Of a stretch of 64,000 nt of DNA, positions 1 through 8,219 are shown piece by piece. Source of the DNA: Myxococcales bacterium (GTDB lineage Bacteria; Myxococcota_A; Polyangia; Haliangiales; Haliangiaceae). The stretch lies in contig JAQBQE010000067.1 of assembly GCA_028287135.1 (NCBI GenBank), positions 182,968 to 246,967 on the forward strand, given 5' to 3'. Within the stretch, counting starts at the first letter, position 1, and the number at the start of each line of letters is the position of its first letter. The position numbers and the translations under genes are program-made. Under the pieces are notes generated by a model, which was not told where the DNA came from, did not search any database, and worked only from the letters and a program-made list of their open reading frames with translations.

Positions 1-404
1 GTTGACCGCCGACGCTGAGCTCGATGGAACGATTATAGAGCAGCACGGAGTCGTGCAGAGAGGTCATCGGCGCCACGATGCCCGACTTGGCTGCGGCAGC
101 GCGGTAGCGAGAACCGAATGCTGTCGGCGCTTACACCCCTTTGTTTCACTCATGCGCGGAGGGCTTCCTGAAGACGTTGCTGTAGCGGGCATCACACCGT
201 GCCAGCGACGAGCGGTTCTGGTGGTGAGGGCGAGAAAGGCGGCGGCGGCGCGGTAGGTCATGCGGCTTCCTCGGTCCGGACGGTGGGACGCGCCGAGGAG
301 TCGCACGCTTGCGCGAGCATCTCGGGCGCTCGCGCCCGCAGCGTCGCGGGTGAGGGTGGGCTCCGTTACCTGGTCGAACCGGTAGAGCGGCGTATGACAC
401 GGAG
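1..404. other. left-edge stretch with no supported gene
   Basis: I cannot support a gene here. Several short frames exist on both strands, but they have no recognisable domain and no convincing ribosome-binding site. One minus-strand frame runs off the left edge from a possible ATG at 67; its 22 visible residues are too few to identify. The last bases before the M23 gene hold a GGAGG at 401-405. Confidence 0.5.
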
Positions 405-1259
405 GTGTCCATCAACGTCCTCATGACCGCGGCGCTCGGCGCGCTGCTCACACTGTCGTCGGCCGCCATCGCAGATCCCAAGGTCAGCGTGACGCCGAAG
501 CTCGCGCGCCCGGGCGATGCGGTGCTCGTCACCGTGACCGGATCGAAGGAGCCGCCGAAGGGCGAGGCCCTCGGCTCGCAGCTCCAGTTCTGGAAGGCGA
601 AGGCCAAGGACAGCTACCAGGCCGTGTTCGCGGTTCCGCTCGATGTGTCGCCCAAGGCGATCACCGTGACCGTCGAGAACGCCAAGCTGCCCGGCACCGT
701 GAAGGTCTCGCCGGTGACGTTCCCCGAGGCCAAGGTCGTGGTCGAGGAGGAGATGGCGAATCCGCCGAAGGCCGAGCGCGACCGGATCGACGCGGACAAC
801 AAGGCGATCCTCGATGCGCTCGCCACGGCGAAGGGCGAGCCACCGCAGTTCACGAGGTCATTCCAGCGGCCGAGCGGCGCGATCTCGTCGACTTTCGGCG
901 AGTGGCGCACGTTCAACGACGGGCACCGCAGCCAGCACCTCGGCCTCGATCTCGCTGCCAAGGAAGGAGCGAAGATCAAGGCGGTCAACGCGGGCACGGT
1001 CGCGCTCGTCCACGACGGCTTCTTGACTGGAAACCTCGTCGTGATCTCGCACGGCGCGGGTCTCGCGTCGGCCTACTACCACCTCAGCAAGACCTCGGTC
1101 GCCGTGGGCGACAAGGTGGTGCAGGGCGCCGAGATCGGGCTCGCCGGCAAGACCGGGCGCACGACCGGCGCGCACCTCCACGTCAGCGTGCGGGTCCCCG
1201 GCGGCTTCGTGGATCCGGCGCGGTTCTTCGCGTTGAAGCTTCTCCCCGCCACCAAGTAG
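405..1259 (+). CDS. secreted M23-family (lysostaphin-like) metallopeptidase
   Basis: This 284-residue protein is a probable zinc endopeptidase acting on cell-wall peptide cross-links in the periplasm or outside the cell. A hydrophobic N-terminus ending near 'AAIADPK' looks like a Sec signal peptide. Residues about 25-115 look like a beta-rich Ig-type domain. The C-terminal M23 domain has the HxxxD zinc motif (H178, D182) and the HLH motif (H257, H259), with a YYHLS strand between them, so it should be active. The listed start is GTG 405, which overlaps a GGAGG; ATG 423 in the same frame would give a shorter signal peptide and is also possible. It is followed closely by the glutaredoxin-like genes on the same strand. 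The family assignment is firm; the substrate is inferred. Confidence 0.88.
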   Translation: MSINVLMTAALGALLTLSSAAIADPKVSVTPKLARPGDAVLVTVTGSKEPPKGEALGSQLQFWKAKAKDSYQAVFAVPLDVSPKAITVTVENAKLPGTVKVSPVTFPEAKVVVEEEMANPPKAERDRIDADNKAILDALATAKGEPPQFTRSFQRPSGAISSTFGEWRTFNDGHRSQHLGLDLAAKEGAKIKAVNAGTVALVHDGFLTGNLVVISHGAGLASAYYHLSKTSVAVGDKVVQGAEIGLAGKTGRTTGAHLHVSVRVPGGFVDPARFFALKLLPATK

Positions 1260-1284
1260 CCGAGGTGCGGTAAGAGAGGGGTGC

Positions 1285-1764
1285 ATGCCAGGACTACGTG
1301 ATTCGCTTCGTGCTCGCGCGTTCGGTCTGATCGATCGGGCACCGGGCAAGCTCGGTGATCTCGCGCGCAAGACGAACGACTTCCTCGGGCGGCCGCTCGC
1401 CGATCACGAGGAGCTAGAGGATCGCCGCGCCTTCGCATCGAAGAACGGCGTCTCCATCGTCTCGGCGAAGCAGCCGGCGTCGGTTCCGGCGGGCACCTCC
1501 GAGATCGCGCCGGTCATCGTCTATCACATGGACAAGACGCGTCGTGATGCCACCCAGCTGACCGACATGCTCGATGCGGAGAAGATTCCGTACAAGGTCT
1601 CCAACATCCAGGAAGACCCGGCCGCGCAGATGGCGGTCAAGCGGGACAGCGGCGGGCATCGGCTCCCGATCGTGTTCATCGCCGGTGATGCGATCGGTGG
1701 CCGCGCCGAGCTGTCGAACCTGATCTCGTCAGGCGCGCTCAAGAAGCGCGTGTTCGGGCAGTAG
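1285..1764 (+). CDS. thioredoxin-fold (glutaredoxin-like) protein without catalytic cysteine
   Basis: This 159-residue protein has a charged helical N-terminus (residues 1-70) and a C-terminal glutaredoxin-like domain that begins at 'APVIVYHMDKTRRD' and contains the cis-Pro segment 'RLPIVFIAGDAIGG'. The position where a glutaredoxin carries CPxC or CPxS reads HMDKTRR, so no redox cysteine is present. It may be a structural or binding paralogue of the next gene, which does keep CPWS. A purine-rich AGAGAGGGG lies just before the ATG and serves as a ribosome-binding site. Fold call by motif; function unknown. Confidence 0.7.
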   Translation: MPGLRDSLRARAFGLIDRAPGKLGDLARKTNDFLGRPLADHEELEDRRAFASKNGVSIVSAKQPASVPAGTSEIAPVIVYHMDKTRRDATQLTDMLDAEKIPYKVSNIQEDPAAQMAVKRDSGGHRLPIVFIAGDAIGGRAELSNLISSGALKKRVFGQ

Positions 1765-1844
1765 CCGTTCGTCACTAGATTCGAGGGGTTGCGGGACGTC
1801 AGTGGGTCTCGCAGGTCTCGGGTCCTCGTGGTATTGAGCGCCCT

Positions 1845-2498
1845 ATGGCCGAGACCGACGGGAACGAGAAGTGGTCCAAGCAGGCTGCCGACAAGCTGAT
1901 GGCAGCGCTCAACCGCGCTGACGAGATCGGCGGCGAGGTCCGTGATTACCTGCAGGAGAAGATGGCGACCGACCCGCGCTACGTGAAGGCGCGCAAGGCG
2001 GTCGCGAAGCTCCTCGGGCGCGAGTTCGAGTCGCATGACGAGATCCAGAGCAAGGCGCAGGCGAAGGCGGCGAAGGTCGCGGCCGTCGCTGCACCATCGC
2101 CCGTGAAGAAGGAACAGAAGGGCTTCGGCGATCCGACGATCAAGGCGCAGATCTTCGGCAAGAAGAGCTGCCCGTGGAGCGGTCGCGCGATCACGCTGCT
2201 CGAGCGGAACAAGGTCGACTACGACTGGGTCGATCTCGAGGAGCCCGAGCACGAGGACAAGCTGACCAAGCTGTCGCTCGAGACCCGGCAGAACACGGTC
2301 CCGTACGTCTACCTGCGCGGCCAGTTCATCGGCGGCTTCAATGCCCTGTCCGAGGTCGATCGCCTCGGCCAGCTCGAGGTTGCGCTGATGAGCGCCGAGG
2401 AGAAGGCCGCCGCTCCGGCGCACGTCAAGCTCGTCGAGATCGTGGCGCGTCCCAACACGGACGAAGTCGCCCCGGCCGACGCGGATCCCGCCGAGTAA
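1845..2498 (+). CDS. glutaredoxin-domain protein with CPWS active site
   Basis: This 217-residue protein has a helical, Lys/Ala-rich N-terminus (about 1-85) resembling small stress-associated helical proteins. It is followed by a glutaredoxin domain at about 100-190. The domain carries a CPWS active site in 'GKKSCPWSGRA', a TVPYVYL cis-Pro motif and the IGGFNAL glutathione-binding turn. CPxS is the monothiol-type arrangement, used in other families for Fe-S cluster handling or protein deglutathionylation. The tail is acidic and Ala/Pro rich. It probably arose as a duplicate partner of the upstream Cys-less gene; the two are 80 nt apart. Confidence 0.8.
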   Translation: MAETDGNEKWSKQAADKLMAALNRADEIGGEVRDYLQEKMATDPRYVKARKAVAKLLGREFESHDEIQSKAQAKAAKVAAVAAPSPVKKEQKGFGDPTIKAQIFGKKSCPWSGRAITLLERNKVDYDWVDLEEPEHEDKLTKLSLETRQNTVPYVYLRGQFIGGFNALSEVDRLGQLEVALMSAEEKAAAPAHVKLVEIVARPNTDEVAPADADPAE

Positions 2499-2541
2499 GG
2501 GCGGATGCGACTGCCGGTGTGACCGGCCCGTCCGGACCTCC

Positions 2542-2988
2542 ATGGGCGGACACGCATACTGGTACCTGGTTCCGTATCAGGACGATCGGCAGAAGGCGCT
2601 CGACGAGCTGCGGGCGCGCGAGTTTGCCGCCGGTCGCTATCACCCGGTGATCTCGTTCATCAAGTTCACCGAGCCAGCGTTCTCGGCGCAGAAGCCGGGC
2701 GCCAAGCACAAGACGATCCGCGCGGCGGTCAAGGCGAGCGCGGAGGACGGAACGCGCAGCATCCTCGACATCGACGGGTTCTCCGAGCGCGCGGACTACG
2801 GGAAGGCCGCGCCCCTCGGACCCGGGCGCGTGCGCGAGCTGTATGGCACCGACCAGCCCACCCGCGACATGGTGCTCGACCGCGGTCAGCTTGCGGAGAG
2901 CGTGTCGCGCGGGCAGTGCGTCTACACGATCGTGTACGCCGGCGGTGCCCCGTCGGAGCTGTTCTTCTTCGGCTACTCCTACGACTAG
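2542..2988 (+). CDS. conserved-looking hypothetical protein
   Basis: I do not recognise this 148-residue protein. It starts 'MGGHAYWYLVPYQDD', has no signal peptide or membrane segment, and ends with an aromatic 'LFFFGYSYD'. The middle is an acidic and basic mixture typical of a cytosolic soluble protein. It lies 43 nt after the glutaredoxin gene on the same strand and may be cotranscribed. Its stop is 2 nt from the stop of the convergent porin gene. Codon use matches the neighbours, so it is likely real. Confidence 0.7.
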   Translation: MGGHAYWYLVPYQDDRQKALDELRAREFAAGRYHPVISFIKFTEPAFSAQKPGAKHKTIRAAVKASAEDGTRSILDIDGFSERADYGKAAPLGPGRVRELYGTDQPTRDMVLDRGQLAESVSRGQCVYTIVYAGGAPSELFFFGYSYD

Positions 2989-2990
2989 CG

Positions 2991-4382
2991 CTACCAGCGA
3001 ACCTGGGCCTGCAGCTTGAACACGTCCGAGTCGGGCATCGTCTCGAGGGGGACCTGGCCCGAGCGGAGCTGGATCTTGTCGCCGTACCAGTAGTGCGAGT
3101 ACATGAAGAACAGCTCGCCCCACGTGGCGAGCGGGAACGTGATCCGCGGTGACAGCACCCGGAAGCTGTTCTCCTGGTCGTACATGTCGAGGATGACGCG
3201 ATCGAAGCGCGCCGAGACCCGGAGCTGCGGGATCACGAGATAGCTCGGCTCGATGCCCCACTTGACGTACAGCCGGCGGTCGCGATTCGCGAGCGGATCC
3301 ATCTCGTCGCGCTGTGGTGACCGCACCCACGACGCCATGCCGAACGCGCGTACGCCGATCCTGTCCGTGATCGCGATCGGTGCGTCGACGGCGAGCGTGT
3401 ACATCCGGCCGCTGCCATCCTCGGACGCGTCGGTGCCAAGGAAGTTCTCGGTCAAACCGCGACCACCGGTGGAGTGCATGACCTCGAGCGCGGGTGCGAG
3501 ATAGAGCACCTTGTCCATGTGGTAGAACGAGAACGCGCTGTAGACGTGACCGCGCTCGCCGGGCAGCTTGTACTTCGCGTCCGCGCCGGTGACGTACATC
3601 GTGCCGTCCTGGATGGGTGAGAGCTGGCGCGTGTCACGTGTCCACGTGCGGAGTGCGTACGCACCGACCGTCACCGCATCGGTGATCGGATAGCTGCCCG
3701 CGAGGTGCGCGACCGGCGTGAGGCCGAGGTTCTGCTGGAGCTGCGCCTGGTGGATGCCGATGCCGGTCTGGACGTGACCACCGCCGGGGAGCTTGTACGC
3801 GACCTTGACGCCGCCCTGGTGCGTGCGCCCGAAGATGTAGGTGTCGTACGGCTCGACGTGTCCGAACCGATCCCAGAACACACCGATCTGGACGGACAGC
3901 GGCTCGACGTTCAGGAACTTCTCGGCCGTCACGCTCGCCTGGGCGATGCCGAGCTGATTCTCCAGCCGGGCCGACGCGTAGTCGGAGTACAGCGACGCGA
4001 ACAGGCCGAACTCGGCCTTGTAGTTGTCCTTGTGCGCGCTGAAGAACAGCTCGGACCAGTCGGGCTCATACAGCCGGGTGTACGCGAAGCCCGACAGGAA
4101 GTAGTCGTTGTCGATGAGGAACGGCTCGCGCGGCGTGGTCTGCGCCGACAGCGGCATCCGGGCGTAGCCGTGGAGCTCGAACCGGACCCCTGCAGCTTCG
4201 ACCGCCGCTGGACCCGGTGCGGTCGTCTCGACACGAACGCTGTCGTCGGTCGTGATCGGGTCGATCGCCGCCGCCTTCTTCGGCACCGCGACCGGCGTCA
4301 CGCTCGCGGGTTCGTCAGCGGTCGGCTCGGCGTGCGCGGCGAGCGGTGCGAGGAGCAGGAGGGCGAGCGCGATCCTGGTCAT
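2991..4382 (-). CDS. putative outer-membrane beta-barrel protein (last gene of sugar operon)
   Basis: This 463-residue protein has a clean signal peptide (MTRIALALLLLAPLAAHA). It continues with alternating aromatic/polar strands such as 'FELHGYARMPLS' and 'GIEPSYLVIPQLRVSARFD', and ends with an aromatic-rich strand and a C-terminal W, as in porins and other outer-membrane barrels. ATG 4382 is chosen because it starts 2 nt after the stop of the sugar-binding lipoprotein gene and begins directly with the signal peptide; an earlier in-frame start would add a non-signal N-terminus. By context it may be the outer-membrane channel for the sugar taken up by the upstream ABC importer. I cannot name the substrate. 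Confidence 0.75.
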   Translation of the reverse strand: MTRIALALLLLAPLAAHAEPTADEPASVTPVAVPKKAAAIDPITTDDSVRVETTAPGPAAVEAAGVRFELHGYARMPLSAQTTPREPFLIDNDYFLSGFAYTRLYEPDWSELFFSAHKDNYKAEFGLFASLYSDYASARLENQLGIAQASVTAEKFLNVEPLSVQIGVFWDRFGHVEPYDTYIFGRTHQGGVKVAYKLPGGGHVQTGIGIHQAQLQQNLGLTPVAHLAGSYPITDAVTVGAYALRTWTRDTRQLSPIQDGTMYVTGADAKYKLPGERGHVYSAFSFYHMDKVLYLAPALEVMHSTGGRGLTENFLGTDASEDGSGRMYTLAVDAPIAITDRIGVRAFGMASWVRSPQRDEMDPLANRDRRLYVKWGIEPSYLVIPQLRVSARFDRVILDMYDQENSFRVLSPRITFPLATWGELFFMYSHYWYGDKIQLRSGQVPLETMPDSDVFKLQAQVRW

Positions 4383-4384
4383 GA

Positions 4385-5407
4385 CTACCTCGCAACCGCG
4401 AGCTTGGACGCACATGCCGGCAGCTCGCCCGCGGTCAGAAACCCGGAGTCGACGATCAGCGGCTTGACGGTATCGGGGGTGACGACCTCGACGCGCACGG
4501 CAGCGACCGGGACATCGCGGCCGCCCATGGCGATCGTTGCGGAGCCCTTCTCGGCATCGCCGGTCAACAGCTGCTTCGCGACGTCAGCCGCCGTCCTGGC
4601 GAGCGGCGCGATGTCCTTGAGGACCTCGATCGTCTGCTTGCCCTGGCACACGAAATTGACGTTGGCGGCGTCGGCATCCGCACCGGCGATGAACACGCGC
4701 GCGAGGCCGGCGGCCTGCGTCGCCTGCACCGCGCCACGTGCCATGCCAGAGTTGTTCGCGAGGATCGCATCGATCTTGCCGCCGCTCCGCGTCAGCGCAT
4801 CCTCGACGGTGCGCAGCGCCTGCTCGGGCGACCACGCGCTGTGGTTCTGCCTCATCACGACCTGGACATCGCCACGCGCGATGTAGGGAGCGAGCGTGTG
4901 CTCGTAGCCGCGCGTGATCTCCGCGGCGACCGAGTGACCGGCCTGTCCCGACAGCAGCACGTACGTGCCCTTGCCGCCGGTCGCCGCGAGCGCGGCCTCG
5001 GCCTGGAGGACACCGACACGGTACGAGTCGTGGGAGACGTAGTAGTCGAGGTCGGGCGAGACGATCGCGCGGTCGTACGCGATCACCTTGGCACCGTGAT
5101 CGTGCGCGAGCTTGACGTAGGCGGCGGCCGCCTGGCTGTCGGTCGGCTGGATCACGAGGACCTTGGCGCCCTGGGTCAGCACGTCCTCGACCTGCGCGAT
5201 CTGCTTGGCGTTGTCGTTGTCCGCCGCGAGCGTGACCACGCGGAGATCGAGCTGCTTGGCTCGCTCTTCGAAGTACTTCTGGTCCTTCTGGTAGCGCTCC
5301 TCCTGCAGGGTCGAGAGGAGGAACGCGACCTGCGGCGCTTCCTTGGCCTTGCAGCCGGCCGTCGCAGCGAGAGCACCGAGGACAACGTACGAACCGAAGC
5401 GAATCAC
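4385..5407 (-). CDS. sugar ABC transporter substrate-binding lipoprotein (XylF/RbsB-like)
   Basis: This 340-residue type-1 periplasmic binding protein belongs to the CUT2 (ribose/xylose) group. It has a lipoprotein signal ending in ATAGC. The body has the family pattern: 'VAFLLSTLQEERYQKDQ' at the start, 'VLVIQPTDSQAA' and 'VIAYDRAI' in lobe 1, and 'AILANNSGMARGA' and 'FIAGADADA' in lobe 2. The start is GTG 5407, whose GTGA overlaps the TGA of the permease gene, with AAGGCAGG just upstream. It should deliver a monosaccharide to the permease and ATPase encoded before it. Given the operon's glucoamylase, glucose is the likeliest ligand (inference). Confidence 0.9.
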   Translation of the reverse strand: MIRFGSYVVLGALAATAGCKAKEAPQVAFLLSTLQEERYQKDQKYFEERAKQLDLRVVTLAADNDNAKQIAQVEDVLTQGAKVLVIQPTDSQAAAAYVKLAHDHGAKVIAYDRAIVSPDLDYYVSHDSYRVGVLQAEAALAATGGKGTYVLLSGQAGHSVAAEITRGYEHTLAPYIARGDVQVVMRQNHSAWSPEQALRTVEDALTRSGGKIDAILANNSGMARGAVQATQAAGLARVFIAGADADAANVNFVCQGKQTIEVLKDIAPLARTAADVAKQLLTGDAEKGSATIAMGGRDVPVAAVRVEVVTPDTVKPLIVDSGFLTAGELPACASKLAVAR

Positions 5408-6579
5408 GAGCGCCTGCCTTTCGAGAGGACGTCGATCAGCACGGCGAGGAGGAGGATCGCGCCGGTACAGATCAGCTGCCAGTTGGAGTTGATGCCGAGA
5501 TGATTCATGCCGTTCGCGAGCGTCGCGAACACGAGCGTGCCGAGGACGGTGCCGGCGACCGAGCCGCGACCGCCGGTGATCGACGTTCCGCCGATCACGA
5601 CCGCCGTCACGGCGTCGAGCTCGAGACCTGCGCCCTGGCTGCCGGGGGTGACGCCGTTGACGCGAGCGGCGAGCAGCATGCTCGCGATCGCGGTCAACAC
5701 GCCGAGCAGGATGTAGACGATCAATGTCGTCCGCTTGACGTCGATGCCGGACAGCCGCGCCGCCTCGGGGTTGCCACCGATCGCGTAGAGATGGCGGCCA
5801 AAGCGCGTGCGCCTGGTGACGAACACGCCCCACAGGGCGACGGCGCCGGCGACGATCACGGGGACCGGGACGCCGCGCGTGCCGAACACGACGAGGATCA
5901 GCGCCGCGAGCAGGACCTGGCCACCGATCCGCGCGATCACGACGGTGGTCGTGGTCGGCTCGAGGCCGAACGTCTTGCGGCGAGTCGCATCGCGCAGGGT
6001 CAGCGCGACACCTCCCGCGAGCGCAGCGAGGACAAAAATCCAGGTCGCGGCGGGCGGGACGTTGGTCGCCAGCACCGAGAAGTCGTCGTGCATCGGGGCG
6101 AGCCCCTTGGCATCGGCGAGGACGAGCGAGATCCCGCGATACGCCTTGAAGCCTGCGAGCGTCACCATGAACGCCGGGATGCCGAGCCAGCCGATCCACA
6201 GGCCGTGGATCGCTCCGATCGCGGCGCCGGCGCCGATCGCCATGGCGATCGCGACCGGTGCCGGGAGGCCGAGCTTGATCTGGGCAAGTGCCGCGACCAC
6301 GCCGGTGAGTGCGACGCCGGCACCCACCGAGAGGTCGATGCCTCGCACCAGCACGACCATCGTCATGCCGACGGAGATCACGAGGAGCACGGAGCTCTGG
6401 ACGAGCAGGGTGGCGATGTTGCCTTGCGACAGGAACACGCCCCGGGTCGCGGGCAGCAGCGCGAGGGTCGCCCACATCACGACGAGGACGCCGGCCATCA
6501 CCCACGCCTTGAGATCGAGGCGGGTCGGCTTGGCTCCGAGCCGGTTCTGTTCGACGCTTCGTTCGAGCTTGATCGTCAT
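5404..6579 (-). CDS. sugar ABC transporter permease (XylH/RbsC-like)
   Basis: This is a 391-residue CUT2-type permease with about ten hydrophobic segments. Family landmarks are 'VLVRGIDLSVGAGVAL' in the N-terminal half, 'GNPEAARLSGIDV' in the cytoplasmic loop that contacts the ATPase, and 'VVIGGTSITGGRGSVAGT' towards the C-terminus. Start ATG 6579 overlaps the TGA of the ATPase gene as ATGA, so translation is coupled on both sides. It forms the inner-membrane channel for the sugar captured by the downstream binding lipoprotein. An in-frame extension upstream is Arg-rich and not protein-like, which supports the internal start. Confidence 0.93.
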   Translation of the reverse strand: MTIKLERSVEQNRLGAKPTRLDLKAWVMAGVLVVMWATLALLPATRGVFLSQGNIATLLVQSSVLLVISVGMTMVVLVRGIDLSVGAGVALTGVVAALAQIKLGLPAPVAIAMAIGAGAAIGAIHGLWIGWLGIPAFMVTLAGFKAYRGISLVLADAKGLAPMHDDFSVLATNVPPAATWIFVLAALAGGVALTLRDATRRKTFGLEPTTTTVVIARIGGQVLLAALILVVFGTRGVPVPVIVAGAVALWGVFVTRRTRFGRHLYAIGGNPEAARLSGIDVKRTTLIVYILLGVLTAIASMLLAARVNGVTPGSQGAGLELDAVTAVVIGGTSITGGRGSVAGTVLGTLVFATLANGMNHLGINSNWQLICTGAILLLAVLIDVLSKGRRS

Positions 6580-8219
6580 GACGCTGCCTCCACCACGAGT
6601 CCCGGAGTGACCGCGGTTGCCCCGACGGCAAGCCGCATGATCGCGAGCTGACTGATCTCGCCGCGACCGAGCTCCCCGGCGAGCGAGCCTTCGCGCAGCA
6701 CGAGCACGCGATCGGCCAGGCGAACGACCTCGGGAAGATCCGAGGACGCGAGCAGGACGGCGTGACCGTGGGCGGTGAGCTGCTCGATCAACCGATAGAT
6801 CTCGGCCTTGGCGCCGACGTCGACGCCGCGGGTCGGCTCGTCGAGCAGCAGCACGCGGGGCGCACGCTCGAGCCACTTGCCGATCACGACCTTCTGCTGG
6901 TTTCCGCCCGACAGCGTTCCGACCTCGACGCCGACCCTCGCGACCTTGATCGCGAGATCACGGGCGCGGGATTCGGCGGTGTGCTCGGCGCGTGCCGCGT
7001 CGATGATGCCGAGCCGCGACAGCAGCGGCAGCGTGGCCATCGTGAGGTTGTCGGCGACACTCGCCCCGAGCACGAGCCCGCACGCCTTGCGATCCTCGGG
7101 GACGAAGGCCAGCCCGGCAGCGATCGCGTGGGCTGGCGTCGAGATCCGGACGTCGCGGCCGTCGACGCGGAGGCTGCCGGTGACGGCACTGCGTGCGACG
7201 CCGAACAGCGCCGACAGCGTCGCGGTGCGACCCGATCCCATCGCACCGGCGAGGGCGACGACCTCGCCCGCGTGAACCGTGAACGACAGGTCATCGACGA
7301 CCGCCCGGCCGCCGCGCGCGAGGTGGGCGGTGGGATGCGCGACGCGGAGGTGCGAGACCTCGAGGACCGCGGTGCCGAGCGTGGCGCCCGCGGTCGGCGC
7401 ATGGACGTCGCCGAGCTCCTTGCCCGTCATCATCGCGACGATGTCGTCGGTGGGGACGCTACCGCTGCGGATCCCGACGAGCTCGCCATCGCGCATCACC
7501 GCGACGCGGTCACACAGTGCGGCGATCTCGTCGAGGCGGTGCGAGATGTAGATGAACGAGGCACCGGCACTGCGGCGCTCGCGGATCAGCGCGAACAGCC
7601 GCTCGATCTCGCCGTCGGTCAGCGCGGCGGTCGGCTCGTCCAGGACGATCACGCGCGCCGCGTCGGCGAGCGCACGCGCGATCTCGAGGATCTGCTGGAC
7701 GCCGACGCCGAGGTCACCTGCAGGGGCCGCGAGATCGATCGCCGTGGCCTCGTCACCGAGCACGCGGCGCAACATGTCGCGCGCCATCGCCTCGACCTGG
7801 ACGCCATCGACGACGCCGAACCGCGAGGGCTCGCGGCCGAGCACGAGATTGTCGGAGACCGACATCTCCGGGATCAGCGAGAGCTCCTGGTGGACCACCG
7901 CGACGCCGGCCTTGCGTGCGTCGCGCGTCGAGCGGAAGGCCTGCGGCATCCCACCCACGAGCACCTCACCGCGAAAGCTGCCACTCGCGTACACGCCGCC
8001 GAGGATCTTGATCAGCGTCGACTTTCCGGCGCCGTTCTCGCCGACGAGGCCGAGGACTTCGCCGGGCTCGATGGCGAGCGAGACGTCGTGCAGCGCGCGC
8101 ACGCCGGGGAACTCCTTGCCTATGCCGCGCAGCTCCGCGACCGCGAATGCTTCGGCCTTGCGCGCGCGAGGCACCGGGGTGCGATCCGGGCGCGTCGGCA
8201 TCGGGGTCGACGAGATCAT
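6576..8219 (-). CDS. sugar ABC transporter ATPase, duplicated NBD (XylG/RbsA-like)
   Basis: This 547-residue protein has two fused nucleotide-binding domains, typical of CUT2 importers. The first has a canonical Walker A (GENGAGKST), signature LGVGVQQ and Walker B VIVLDEPTAA. The second has the usual degenerate Walker A (GAMGSGRTAT) but a good signature (LSGGNQQ) and Walker B LLLDEPTRG. Start ATG 8219 overlaps the stop of the glucoamylase gene as ATGA. About 25 residues of Pro/Arg-rich sequence precede the first NBD. It powers uptake through the permease encoded next. Confidence 0.93.
   Translation of the reverse strand: MISSTPMPTRPDRTPVPRARKAEAFAVAELRGIGKEFPGVRALHDVSLAIEPGEVLGLVGENGAGKSTLIKILGGVYASGSFRGEVLVGGMPQAFRSTRDARKAGVAVVHQELSLIPEMSVSDNLVLGREPSRFGVVDGVQVEAMARDMLRRVLGDEATAIDLAAPAGDLGVGVQQILEIARALADAARVIVLDEPTAALTDGEIERLFALIRERRSAGASFIYISHRLDEIAALCDRVAVMRDGELVGIRSGSVPTDDIVAMMTGKELGDVHAPTAGATLGTAVLEVSHLRVAHPTAHLARGGRAVVDDLSFTVHAGEVVALAGAMGSGRTATLSALFGVARSAVTGSLRVDGRDVRISTPAHAIAAGLAFVPEDRKACGLVLGASVADNLTMATLPLLSRLGIIDAARAEHTAESRARDLAIKVARVGVEVGTLSGGNQQKVVIGKWLERAPRVLLLDEPTRGVDVGAKAEIYRLIEQLTAHGHAVLLASSDLPEVVRLADRVLVLREGSLAGELGRGEISQLAIMRLAVGATAVTPGLVVEAAS

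Noticed and set aside
1..67. Minus-strand frame from a possible ATG at 67 running off the left edge
   Set aside because: Only 22 residues are visible, with no ribosome-binding site or -10-like hexamer close by. Too short to call a gene.
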